Assembly (NCBI RefSeq): GCF_011058165.1
Contig: NZ_JAALEG010000062.1
Location: 1 to 38,618 of the forward strand
Direction: 5' to 3'
Length of the DNA stretch: 38,618 nt
DNA from: Rhodococcus aetherivorans
GTDB lineage: Bacteria; Actinomycetota; Actinomycetes; Mycobacteriales; Mycobacteriaceae
Shown here: positions 13,929 to 21,315 of the stretch, in pieces
Layout: the number at the start of each line of letters is the position of its first letter
Numbering within the stretch: the first letter of the stretch is position 1
The notes under the pieces: model-generated
The model's input: the letters and a program-made list of their open reading frames with translations, nothing else
What the model was told of the DNA's origin: nothing
Database searches by the model: none
Made by a program: the position numbers and the translations under genes

Positions 13929-14824
13929 CAGATTCCCATCACTCCTGGACGCCACTTCAATTCCGCGGTGCTGACATCGTTGTCCTGCGAGCTGAGCAGC
14001 TCGATTTCATTGACTCCGGGCTCCAGTCCCCACCAGTCATCGTCGGTATCGGACACGTACGAGAAGACGCTGCCACCAACGCCGTCTGGCAATACGCCGT
14101 CGACCAGGTCGGTCACTGTGCCAAGGCGGACGGTGCGTTCATACATATCGACCTGCGTCACCGCGTCAGAGGCCACCGAATAGCCGCTGAGCGCCCATAC
14201 GTGGCCGGTCGTCTTGTTGGTGAGGACGGGATCGTTGGTTTTGCCGCTGATGACGATGACGGGGAAGACCGTCACTGGGCTGGTGTTGGTGATGCTGGTG
14301 AGGGGCTGGCCAGCCGAGAAGTAGAACGTCGAATCGAACTGCGGTGAGGTCGTCGTGAACTGCATGCCGCCGGATACTGGTTTGGTAATCGTGGCGCTCA
14401 GGGCGGCGCCGTTCGTGTCGTCGTAAAGCGTCGCGTCGCCGGCTTCCAGCTCGATCTTGAACAGCGACTTCATGCGCCGTCGGCGGATCGGCATGTCGAA
14501 CTTGATCAGCTGGCAGTAGGACAGGTAGGCGTGACCGTCGTCATCGATGATGCGCATGGTGATGCGCTCCGGGAACAGTGGCAGGGCCGCCTGGATCTCC
14601 CGCCGTTTCTCCAACGCCTCGGACACCGACTGGCTAAAAATGCTTCCCTGGATGGATATCTGGCGCGACTCCCACAGCTGCTTACCGAAGTAGCTGCCGG
14701 ACTGCCCGGCGCGAGCCCCCTTGCTGGTGCGGATATCCGGCAGGCTCAAACCCAGCAGTTCCTCGTTCACGTAGACGCGGTTGGCGGGGTTGTTCAGTTC
14801 GAAGTCGTTGAGAAAGATCCTCAT
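13928..14824 (-). CDS. Distal tail protein (Dit-like)
   Basis: 298 aa. The position directly after the tape measure gene (ATGA overlap) and the N-terminal pattern, a beta-rich domain with GQSGSYFGKQLWESRQISI (residues about 38-60) followed by SEALEKRREIQAAL, fit siphophage Dit or phage tail family proteins, which form the hexameric hub at the tail end. A C-terminal beta domain ends WWGLEPGVNEIELLSSQD, a typical closing motif of this family. It carries an inserted beta domain of about 60 residues between. Confidence 0.8.
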   Translation of the reverse strand: MRIFLNDFELNNPANRVYVNEELLGLSLPDIRTSKGARAGQSGSYFGKQLWESRQISIQGSIFSQSVSEALEKRREIQAALPLFPERITMRIIDDDGHAYLSYCQLIKFDMPIRRRRMKSLFKIELEAGDATLYDDTNGAALSATITKPVSGGMQFTTTSPQFDSTFYFSAGQPLTSITNTSPVTVFPVIVISGKTNDPVLTNKTTGHVWALSGYSVASDAVTQVDMYERTVRLGTVTDLVDGVLPDGVGGSVFSYVSDTDDDWWGLEPGVNEIELLSSQDNDVSTAELKWRPGVMGI

Positions 14825-16806
14825 GAGGCAAGTTCCAGTGCGAACCCGATGTCGCTTAGCATGCGGCGATAGTCGCCGCCGTTGTTGATGTTCATGTTCT
14901 GAATGACGACGGTGTGCCCGCCCTGAGCGGGTGTCTCACCGGCGCGAGCGCGGTAGTTCGGCACCACCTGAGCTCCTCGCGGCAGAATGACCGGCTCAGG
15001 TCCGTGTTCGCCGACCATCTTCATGCCGCCGTGCGCGTAGTTGGTGCCGCTTGCATGCCCGCCGAAGCCACTGCCCTTGTACTTTTCCTGCGCACCAGAC
15101 ATCCGGACGAACAGGTCGTCAAACGACCTCTGCATCGGGCCAAAGAAGCCGCTGTACATGTCAGCCTTCGCTTTGTTGGCCGCGTCCTGCGTGTTCTTCA
15201 GGTAGGTGTAGAGCTTATCGGTTGAGATCTTGCCCTCGTCATGCAGCTTACGAATCGCCTTGTCGGTTTCTTCGCCAGACCTGCGGTTCTTCTCGATCGC
15301 GTCGCCCACGCCCTTCACGACATTGATCGTTTCGTAGGCCTTGTCAATGACTTCTTTGAGCGCCCCGATTGCGAAGCCGACTGCAATAGCAGGCATGAGG
15401 ATAGGTGACCCTATCAGGCCTGCGGCGCCTTTGAAGGTTCCGGTCAGCATTGCGAGGCCGCTTGCGCCCGTCATCGCCGCGATCCCGGTCTGGAACGCTG
15501 CAACCCCTGCCTGTATCGCCAGTGCGGTCTTGAACGCAGCAAAGGCGCCGACAACACCCCAGATGATCCCTTCGTTGTTGGCCAAGAAGTCGATAAGCGG
15601 CGAAATGACCTGCAGCGCAATAGTGAATGCGTCAACTGCCAACCCGAGCGCTCCAACCAGTGCGCCACCAATTACCGGAATGAGTGGTTCAATGACGTTG
15701 CGCCACAAATTACTCAAGGCGGGCATCAGGTCCTCCTGAACAGTGCTCCACAACGCTCCGAACTTCGGCCCTAGGTAGTCGCCCACTTGGCTTCCGACTT
15801 CCTGCACCTTCGGTACGAAATCATCGAACGCCGTAATCGCACCCGATACAATGCCGGCCATCTGATTGCCCAGGGCCGTGTAGTCGAATTTGCCTAAGGT
15901 GTCGAGTTCTTTGGAGACGCGGTCAAATATCGGCTTTGAGGCGGCGCCTGCCATCATGGTCAGCTTGTCTTTGACCTGGTCAAAGCGAGCCGACACGGTC
16001 TGCCCCTGTTTGGCTACCAAGTCGTAGTTGATGCCCATTTCGCCGAGGGTGCGGGTGATGATCTCCATCGCCGGCACGCCCTGCTCTTTGAGCTCATTGA
16101 TGCGCTTGCGGGGCAGGTTGAAGCGCTCGATGATCGAGGTCCAGTCTCCGCTCATAGCCTCGCGCAGCGCGAACGTAGCGCCAGTGAGTCCTTCAGCCGG
16201 ATTGGTCGCTGCCAGGATTTCAGCCTGTTTGATTAAGTCCTCAAGGCTCTGGCCAGATTGTTTGGCAACCGGTGTCAGGTTGGCGGCTGCGTCGGCCATG
16301 TCGGTGAAGCTGAACTGTGTCTTGGCGGCCTCGTCTTTGACCCACTTCATCGTCTCGGCAACGCGCTCGTTGTTCTGCATGAACGCCATAAGCTTGGTCT
16401 CGGCCTGCTCGACGGCGCTGTTGAAGCCGAACCCGATGGTCACCCCTGCCGTTCCAGCTGCCAACCCAGCCGCGCCAATGGCTGCGGTCGTGCGCGCCAG
16501 CGTGCCGCCAAGAGACGCCATAACACTGCCGAATTTGCCGGCTTTCTGGGAACCCTGGTCGAATTCAGCATTCGCGGCCTTGAGCTTCTGTTCTGTCTGA
16601 TCGATCGACGCCTGCAGTGCCATCAGTGTCGACTGCTTAGCCTTGCCGCTCGACTGCGCTTCCTGCAGTCGCTGCTTCTGAATCTCGAGCGTCTTGTTGA
16701 GGCTGCTGATCTTATTTTGTAGCGTTTCGTTAGCACCAACAATGCCCCTAATTGGCTTAGAGGCGTTGTCTTGGGCTTCGATCTTGATATTTATTTTGTT
16801 TGCCAT
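14821..16806 (-). CDS. Tape measure protein
   Basis: 661 aa. N-terminal 100 residues are coiled coil (LNKTLEIQKQRLQEAQSSG). A hydrophobic Ala/Gly-rich stretch (110-130), the phage tail tape measure core domain (MADAAANLTPVAKQSGQSLE, about 165-260) and several hydrophobic helices (about 370-480) follow. The C-terminus contains GEHGPEPVILPRGAQVVPN, characteristic of tape measure proteins. The length suggests a tail of roughly 100 nm, using about 0.15 nm per residue. It is preceded by the frameshifted chaperone genes, as expected. Confidence 0.9.
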   Translation of the reverse strand: MANKINIKIEAQDNASKPIRGIVGANETLQNKISSLNKTLEIQKQRLQEAQSSGKAKQSTLMALQASIDQTEQKLKAANAEFDQGSQKAGKFGSVMASLGGTLARTTAAIGAAGLAAGTAGVTIGFGFNSAVEQAETKLMAFMQNNERVAETMKWVKDEAAKTQFSFTDMADAAANLTPVAKQSGQSLEDLIKQAEILAATNPAEGLTGATFALREAMSGDWTSIIERFNLPRKRINELKEQGVPAMEIITRTLGEMGINYDLVAKQGQTVSARFDQVKDKLTMMAGAASKPIFDRVSKELDTLGKFDYTALGNQMAGIVSGAITAFDDFVPKVQEVGSQVGDYLGPKFGALWSTVQEDLMPALSNLWRNVIEPLIPVIGGALVGALGLAVDAFTIALQVISPLIDFLANNEGIIWGVVGAFAAFKTALAIQAGVAAFQTGIAAMTGASGLAMLTGTFKGAAGLIGSPILMPAIAVGFAIGALKEVIDKAYETINVVKGVGDAIEKNRRSGEETDKAIRKLHDEGKISTDKLYTYLKNTQDAANKAKADMYSGFFGPMQRSFDDLFVRMSGAQEKYKGSGFGGHASGTNYAHGGMKMVGEHGPEPVILPRGAQVVPNYRARAGETPAQGGHTVVIQNMNINNGGDYRRMLSDIGFALELAS

Positions 16807-16823
16807 GCGGGATATGTCTTACG

Positions 16824-17449
16824 TCAAAAGACGTCTTGGGCGCCTTGACCCTCTGCTATTAAATTAGCACGCTGGGCCTGAAGCGACCAGACATGGCGAG
16901 CAAGCCACTTCGCTTCCCAGGGCTCACGCTCTGATTGTTCAACGCTAAGACTAAAGCGTTGCCGATATTCGAGCTCGAATAGGTCGTCCTGGATGCCTTC
17001 CGGCAAACTCTCCAACGAGATGCCATGAACGAAGTGTTCCGTCAGCAGATCGACGTACTCTTCTAGGTCATTGCTCAGATCATCGCTTTTAAACGGTCGG
17101 CCCCCGTCGCGACGCTGACCGCTTCATTGCGCCAGTAGAACTCCAGCGCTTCGACGACACCCGGCACGTCCGCGGTCGTCACCTCAACAGCCCGCTGGCT
17201 ACCATCTTCGTCGGTAGTGATTACAACTCCCCCGACGATGACGTCAAGCGCCATCTTCTTTGTCAGCTCTTCAGCTAGTTGATCATTCTGGCGCGCGTCA
17301 TCAGTCTGACGCGCCTGTGCCTCTTCGGACCACTGCTTGCGTTCCTTTTCGCTCAGCGACCGGACAATCAGGTAGCAGTCATCCCAGCCATCGGCAAAGC
17401 CTTTCAAACTGACTTTGCGTTTCGCAACGATGTTTAATCCTAGTGCCAT
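16824..17449 (-). CDS. Tail assembly chaperone G-T fusion by -1 frameshift
   Basis: The frame 16824-17015 has no ribosome binding site, but its reading frame stays open back to the slippery heptamer T TTA AAA at 17093-17087. A -1 slip there lets the ribosome miss the short product's stop (17077-17075) and read SDDLSNDLEEYVDLLTEHF onward to a stop at 16824, giving a fusion of about 208 aa. This is the lambda G/GT arrangement: both products chaperone the tape measure during tail assembly in a fixed ratio. The downstream part is acidic and helical, and ends just before the tape measure gene. Confidence 0.82.
17075..17449 (-). CDS. Tail assembly chaperone (G-like, short product)
   Basis: 124-aa product of normal termination. 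ATG 17449 is supported by AGGAG 5-6 bases upstream; the longer frame to 17506 runs into a terminator hairpin. Sequence LGLNIVAKRKVSLKGFADGWDDCYL is followed by a charged helical region. Located between tail tube and tape measure, as in nearly all siphophages. The last codons before the stop contain the frameshift site. Confidence 0.78.
   Translation of the reverse strand: MALGLNIVAKRKVSLKGFADGWDDCYLIVRSLSEKERKQWSEEAQARQTDDARQNDQLAEELTKKMALDVIVGGVVITTDEDGSQRAVEVTTADVPGVVEALEFYWRNEAVSVATGADRLKAMI
17087..17093 (-). promoter_or_regulatory. Programmed -1 frameshift site
   Basis: On the minus strand the codons read CGT TTA AAA GCG, so the heptamer T TTA AAA fits X XXY YYZ exactly in the zero frame. 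The zero-frame stop follows four codons later, and the -1 frame is open for 87 codons. No strong stem-loop was identified downstream by eye. Confidence 0.82.
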
Positions 17450-17465
17450 AGATTCTCCTAAATTA

Positions 17466-17498
17466 ACTAATGACCCCATTATCACAGGGGCCATTAGT
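17466..17498 (-). terminator. Terminator/attenuator after tail tube gene
   Basis: The minus-strand RNA forms a 12-base stem, ACUAAUGGCCCC with GGGGUCAUUAGU (one G-U pair; 17498-17487 and 17477-17466), followed by UUAAUUU. It sits between the abundant tail tube gene and the low-copy chaperone and tape measure genes, so partial termination here would set their ratio. Confidence 0.65.
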
Positions 17499-17514
17499 TC
17501 GGTCAATCGTTAGG

Positions 17515-18498
17515 CTAAGCGGCGTATGAACTCACGCCGTTCACTACAGTTGCAACGATATCCTTGCCGCCATTGTTTTCGTCGGCCTCGAAGTAGTAGC
17601 TGATCGTCTGCGTGACCGTGTCGTCGCGACCTTCGGAGTCGGTCACTTCCCGGAAGCGCACCTTGGTACCCAGGTACTCAATCTTGGATGGACCGTTCTC
17701 GACCACGATCTTCATGGCGTGGATGGCGTTGGCGAAGTAGTCGTCTTCGAAGTCGGTCTTGCGGTACTTCACGACCATCGTGCCCTTGGCCTCGGCTGGT
17801 GCGCTGTCGAACTCAGGATCGTCGTTCGATTCGCCGACTGAGTGGTCAACGGTGACAGACTCTTCCAGCGTCAAGGTGACGCTTCGTGCCTTGACCAGTG
17901 CGGTCGCCGTATTCGCCAGGCCAGCGACGTCATCAGCCAGGTACACCTTCACGTGCCGGCTGGTGAACTCACGCTCGCCAGCGACGTAGGCCGGGGTGAT
18001 CGCTGCGACGTCTGTGTGTTTCCAGCCCTTCATCGCGGTCGACGCTTCCAGCCAGGCACCTTGGTCCCCGACCTCTACCTTCAGCTCCAGGTTGTCCATG
18101 TACATCGACTTGAACAGGCGAGTGCCAGCCGGACGTACGTCCCAGACGGACAGGGTGCGGCGAGCGACGGTCTTGTCGCGCTCGAACACGTGCGTATACG
18201 GCGCACTTGCCCCGGTCGTCGTGACCTTGTTGAACATGCCAGTGTGCAGGTAGCCGATGCCGTCTTCGGTCACCTTGCCGCCTAGTGGGCCTTCCGAGTG
18301 CCAGACATCGATAGCGCTGTCGTTGACACGCGTGTCCTCTCCCATGGCGCTCTCGTTCTCCAAGATGCCTGGAACGCTCTTGATTCCTTTGTCCAGCCAC
18401 CTGAAGGCGTATTTCTTGGTCGCGACTGTGCCCGGTGCCGATTCAGGACCGATCACGATCATCTCGCGGCGTTTTTTGTATGCGTTATGCGTCGACAT
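17515..18498 (-). CDS. Major tail tube protein
   Basis: 327 aa. Placed between tail terminator genes and the frameshifted chaperones, where siphophages encode the tube subunit. The sequence is beta-rich and resembles the phage tail tube family: an N-terminal IGPESAPGTVATKKYAFRWL and a central segment with GMFNKVTTTGASAPYTHVF followed by SVWDVRPAGTRLFKSMYMDN, as seen in GEANT/TTP-type tube proteins. ATG 18498 is preferred over the adjoining GTG 18501. It overlaps the small upstream gene by 14 bases. Confidence 0.78.
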   Translation of the reverse strand: MSTHNAYKKRREMIVIGPESAPGTVATKKYAFRWLDKGIKSVPGILENESAMGEDTRVNDSAIDVWHSEGPLGGKVTEDGIGYLHTGMFNKVTTTGASAPYTHVFERDKTVARRTLSVWDVRPAGTRLFKSMYMDNLELKVEVGDQGAWLEASTAMKGWKHTDVAAITPAYVAGEREFTSRHVKVYLADDVAGLANTATALVKARSVTLTLEESVTVDHSVGESNDDPEFDSAPAEAKGTMVVKYRKTDFEDDYFANAIHAMKIVVENGPSKIEYLGTKVRFREVTDSEGRDDTVTQTISYYFEADENNGGKDIVATVVNGVSSYAA

Positions 18499-18658
18499 CA
18501 CCTACCTCTTCGTCTTTCTTTTTTGCTTTCTTGACAGCCTCGGCTTCATCCGCGGCCTCGACGGTCACTCCCTTGGTGGGCAGGAAGTACTTGCGAGTCG
18601 GCGTGATGACGCGTTTGGCGATCTCTTTTTTTGATTGTTCTTCGATGGATTTTGCCAT
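18485..18658 (-). CDS. Small basic/charged protein, 57 aa
   Basis: A short frame starting ATG GCA AAA TCC at 18658. The peptide begins MAKSIEEQSKKEIAKRV, has a central TRKYFLPTKGVTVEA and a very lysine-rich tail KKAKKKDEEV. Its stop overlaps the tail tube start, so the genes are probably coupled. Small proteins in this slot are common in phage tail modules, but I do not recognise a family. Confidence 0.6.
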   Translation of the reverse strand: MAKSIEEQSKKEIAKRVITPTRKYFLPTKGVTVEAADEAEAVKKAKKKDEEVGDVDA

Positions 18659-18672
18659 GGTTCTAATATAAC

Positions 18673-19116
18673 CTAATTATCTTTGCTATAGGATACTGCG
18701 ACCGCGATATCGCACGCTAATATCGGCCCAGCTGGACCATCGGTGTCAAACCAATCGCCACGCGAGGCGTTCAGCTCTTCGGCCTGCAGGGTGTCTACGA
18801 AGTTGCCGTCGTAGTCTTCAGAGTCCAATGCATCCAGTACCAGGTCGGTCAGGATATACATTTTGTCGAACTCGCTGGCGTCTTTATCTGACTCGACGTG
18901 AAGCCGGACAAGCAGATTGACGGTGCGGTCGTTCTGGCCTTGAGCACCCTTCTGCGTGCTCTGGTCGTCTGGGAGTACCCGCGCAGCTGGATAGCTGTTG
19001 AACTCACCGCGTGGGTGGCCTTTGACTTGAGCGAAGGCGGGCTCGCCGTCCAACTGCAGTCCAGTCAGTAGCGTGACCAGTGCGTCTTTGATGTCTTTTG
19101 ATTTCGATGTCGCCAT
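18673..19116 (-). CDS. Tail terminator-like protein
   Basis: 147 aa. ATG 19116 (MATSKSKDIKDALVTLLTGL) follows AGGAGGT; the frame continues upstream without support. Pattern of an N-terminal helix, strand-rich middle with YPAARVLPDDQS and a C-terminal strand CDIAVAVSY fits gpU/tail-terminator proteins, which cap the tail tube and join it to the head. Location between the gp10-like protein and the tail tube supports this. Confidence 0.65.
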   Translation of the reverse strand: MATSKSKDIKDALVTLLTGLQLDGEPAFAQVKGHPRGEFNSYPAARVLPDDQSTQKGAQGQNDRTVNLLVRLHVESDKDASEFDKMYILTDLVLDALDSEDYDGNFVDTLQAEELNASRGDWFDTDGPAGPILACDIAVAVSYSKDN

Positions 19117-19123
19117 ATACCTC

Positions 19124-19603
19124 CTAGATATTTCCTTGATTGACCCGCTCGACGAATCGACTGAAGCCGCTGATGATGTCGCGCTCAACCCGCGGCTTCA
19201 TGGTGTCGAAGGTCGGCTTAACGAACGGGTTGGCCTTGGTACCTTTCGAGGCGATCGACAGCTGCAGGTTGCGCATGCCGGCCTCGTCGAAGCCCTTGTG
19301 CTTCGCCCACTTCCGCAGCGACGTCCCTTCCTTGATGCTCGTCCAGTGCGGGCGCGTGCCGCTTTCCACGTACGGCGCATAGCTGATGTCCGGCCAAATC
19401 TCGGCGCCCAGGTTCGAACGGTCCATGCGGTACTTGATGGACCGACGTAGATCGCCAGTCGCGCCGACCGGAGCTTCTTCGCGCATCTTGCGCTGCACGT
19501 CGATGGCGCTAGATTCGATCAGTCGATGCAATACCCGTATGGACTGCACAGGATAGGCGCTGAACGTCCGACGGACTTGCTCCGAGTCGATAGTCACCTT
19601 CAT
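19124..19603 (-). CDS. HK97 gp10-like head-tail/minor tail protein
   Basis: 159 aa. Clear family signature: an N-terminal helix, APVGATGDLRRSIKY, then SYAPYVESGTRPHW, and a C-terminal NPFVKPTFDTMKPRVERDI. HK97 gp10 family members sit between connector and tail terminator genes and help complete the tail or head-tail joint. Neighbours overlap or lie within a few bases. Confidence 0.85.
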   Translation of the reverse strand: MKVTIDSEQVRRTFSAYPVQSIRVLHRLIESSAIDVQRKMREEAPVGATGDLRRSIKYRMDRSNLGAEIWPDISYAPYVESGTRPHWTSIKEGTSLRKWAKHKGFDEAGMRNLQLSIASKGTKANPFVKPTFDTMKPRVERDIISGFSRFVERVNQGNI

Positions 19604-19605
19604 GG

Positions 19606-19911
19606 CTAGAACGCCTCACGCGTGGCCAGAACGTGCTTGTGCGCGATTCTTGGCACCTTGTAGCTACGAACAGCCTTCACGTTGAATATGTCCCCGTCCC
19701 ACACCAGCTGGTCCCCGGTCTTGATGTCTGCCGTAGCGGGGAAGTACACGTCGTAGGCGGTTCCAGGGCTGAACTGGTTCTCCATCTCCGCCCGCGTCGG
19801 CATAGGGATGAACAGACTCTTCACGCTGGCGTAGAGCTGCTGTTTCTCCTTGCGCCCGTTGGTACCGAGCGGGACCGCCCGCTTGACGGCGCACGTATGC
19901 CGCAGCAGCAC
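19606..19911 (-). CDS. Head closure/head-tail connector protein
   Basis: 101 aa. GTG 19911 is chosen because GGAGG lies about 8 bases upstream, overlapping the end of the preceding gene; the longer frame to 19953 is a shadow of that gene. The beta-barrel pattern (SLFIPMPTRAEMEN, DVYFPATADIKTGDQLVWDGDIFNVKAV) matches SPP1 gp16/HK97 gp7-like stoppers that seal the connector after DNA packaging. Confidence 0.75.
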   Translation of the reverse strand: MLLRHTCAVKRAVPLGTNGRKEKQQLYASVKSLFIPMPTRAEMENQFSPGTAYDVYFPATADIKTGDQLVWDGDIFNVKAVRSYKVPRIAHKHVLATREAF

Positions 19912-19913
19912 CG

Positions 19914-20486
19914 CTACACCCTCCGCTTGGCGTAGGCGTTCACCACCTGCCAATCACGGTTTCCGGTGCGTTGGTTTCCACCCGTGCCACGGTAGGACAC
20001 GCGGTAAGAGCCGATGCTTTCCTCACCGACCTCTTTGCCACCGTTCTCGACGGAGTGCGAGTAGTAGTCGCTGGCGAGGTTGAGTGCGGCCAGGATCAAA
20101 TCAGCTGGAATCCCATCCGCCGGCACTCCATGAGTGAAGGTCACCTCGACGTAGTCACTGGTCAGTGGCGGTAGCGCACGCATGGGCGCATAGGACAGCA
20201 CCACGCGGCCATACTTGTTGAAGCTGTAGCTCCCGGCCTCAAGCTCCGTGCGCGGAAGCTGATTCGGCAGGCCAACCTTGACCGATGCAACAGCGGTGAT
20301 ATCCATCTTGTCCAGCCAGAGCACGTTGGCGGCGTCGTAGACCTCAGTGACCGTCTTGGACTCACCCCAGCAGCGACCGGTCGTAGTCTCGATCAATTGA
20401 TTGATGGCGCTCGCGACAAGGGCGGCATCTGTATTGCTGGCTCCGGTACGTTCGGCTACTTGGTCGGGGGTGATAATCTGGCTCAT
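19914..20486 (-). CDS. Head-tail connector (gp6/gp15-like adaptor)
   Basis: 190 aa. N-terminal helices IITPDQVAERTG and DAALVASAINQLIETTTGR, a beta insertion with YGRVVLSYAPMRALPPLTSDYVEVTFTHG, then helix LILAALNLASDYYSH: the layout of phage gp6-like adaptor proteins that bind the portal. It starts right after a strong terminator hairpin, so it depends on read-through or a separate promoter. No strong ribosome binding site is evident before ATG 20486. Confidence 0.75.
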   Translation of the reverse strand: MSQIITPDQVAERTGASNTDAALVASAINQLIETTTGRCWGESKTVTEVYDAANVLWLDKMDITAVASVKVGLPNQLPRTELEAGSYSFNKYGRVVLSYAPMRALPPLTSDYVEVTFTHGVPADGIPADLILAALNLASDYYSHSVENGGKEVGEESIGSYRVSYRGTGGNQRTGNRDWQVVNAYAKRRV

Positions 20487-20508
20487 ATTCTGTTTAGACT
20501 ATAAAACA

Positions 20509-20538
20509 AAATCGGCGCTAAATGAATAGCGCCGATTT
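20509..20538 (-). terminator. Intrinsic terminator after the decoration gene
   Basis: A perfect 12-base stem (AAATCGGCGCTA 20509-20520 with TAGCGCCGATTT 20527-20538) and 6-base loop. On the minus strand it is followed by TTTGTTTTATAG. It lies between the capsid group and the connector genes, so it would limit expression of everything downstream relative to capsid and decoration proteins. Confidence 0.85.
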
Positions 20539-20557
20539 AGCGTTCAGCGTCTTGGCG

Positions 20558-20899
20558 TTACGGTTCCAGGACGACGACCTTGAAGACGTTGTCCGCGGTA
20601 GCTGCTGCTGCCAGCGTTACGGTCAGGGTAGTGTCGGCGATTGCCACGCTGTCGACCAGCTGGTCCTGGTTGGAAACTGGGTAGATACCCAGGATCTTCG
20701 AACCGGCTACGACAGTCGCAGTTCCGGATGTGCCGGCCGCAGTGACGGTCACGTCTTTGTGGACCACGTTGGCTGCAAGGACGATGTCCTCGGCTGCCGT
20801 TACCTCGCCCTTATCTGCCAGCGCGTCATAAGCGTCGCGCAGGGTCGCGCCGGTCGTGCCGGCCAATACGTTGACTGATTGTCGGATAGTTCGGGCCAT
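20558..20899 (-). CDS. Putative capsid decoration protein
   Basis: 113 aa. N-terminal helix RDAYDALADKGEVTAA, then Ala/Thr/Val-rich beta strands (VTVTAAGTSGTATVVAGSKI, DTTLTVTLAAAATADNVFKV), typical of small capsid-stabilising proteins. It lies two genes downstream of the major capsid gene and immediately before a terminator, consistent with high expression. Its ATG overlaps the stop of the acidic repeat gene. The assignment rests on composition and position. Confidence 0.55.
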   Translation of the reverse strand: MARTIRQSVNVLAGTTGATLRDAYDALADKGEVTAAEDIVLAANVVHKDVTVTAAGTSGTATVVAGSKILGIYPVSNQDQLVDSVAIADTTLTVTLAAAATADNVFKVVVLEP

Positions 20900-21303
20900 T
20901 ACTTCTTGGCTCCCTTCTTTGATTTAGACTTAGTCTCAACCTGTGGCTCTTCGACCACTTCCTCGACCACTGGCTCTTCCGTAGGTGCCTCAACAGCTTC
21001 TACAGCAGGTTCAGTGTCGGTTTCTTCCTGGGCTGGCTCAGCGGCTTCTTCAACCACTTCCTCGACCACTGGCTCTTCCGTAGGTGCCTCAACAGCTTCT
21101 ACAGCAGGTTCAGTGTCGGTTTCTTCCTGGGCTGGCTCAGCGGCTTCTTCAACCACTTCCTCGACCACCTCATACGGGTGCTCGATGCCTAGGAACTTTG
21201 CTTCTTTGTCCACTGCCTCAACCTCGGCCGCTGACAGGAGAACTTCGTCTCCTGTGCAGCGGAGGGTCAGATCGGCAGTGAAACGTACTAGTACGTCTGC
21301 CAT
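20899..21303 (-). CDS. Acidic repeat protein next to the capsid gene
   Basis: 134 aa. A folded N-terminal part (residues 1-43, VLVRFTADLTLRCTGDEVLL) resembles small head-assembly proteins. Then two exact 33-residue copies of an acidic Val/Glu/Pro/Ala repeat (VVEEVVEEAAEPAQEETDTE and on) plus a third partial copy, and a lysine-rich tail KSKSKKGAKK. The acidic region is probably disordered. Similar N-terminal modules occur in phage head genes beside the capsid. Function unknown; a capsid-bound or scaffold-related role is inferred from position. Confidence 0.65.
   Translation of the reverse strand: MADVLVRFTADLTLRCTGDEVLLSAAEVEAVDKEAKFLGIEHPYEVVEEVVEEAAEPAQEETDTEPAVEAVEAPTEEPVVEEVVEEAAEPAQEETDTEPAVEAVEAPTEEPVVEEVVEEPQVETKSKSKKGAKK
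20955..21168. repeat. 99-bp tandem direct repeat, 2.2 copies
   Basis: Two apparently identical 99-base copies (20955-21053 and 21054-21152) and a third partial copy (21153-21168). The unit is a multiple of three and stays in frame in the acidic protein gene. Identity at silent positions means recent duplication, so copy number may vary between isolates. Confidence 0.92.
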
Positions 21304-21315
21304 ATCAGACCTCGA

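Noticed and set aside
16824..17015. Independent 63-aa gene with TTG start
   Set aside because: No ribosome binding site; its frame is open back to the slippery heptamer, so it is the frameshifted end of the tail chaperone.
20955..21168. CRISPR-like array
   Set aside because: The repeats are 99 bases, directly adjacent without spacers and in frame in a protein.
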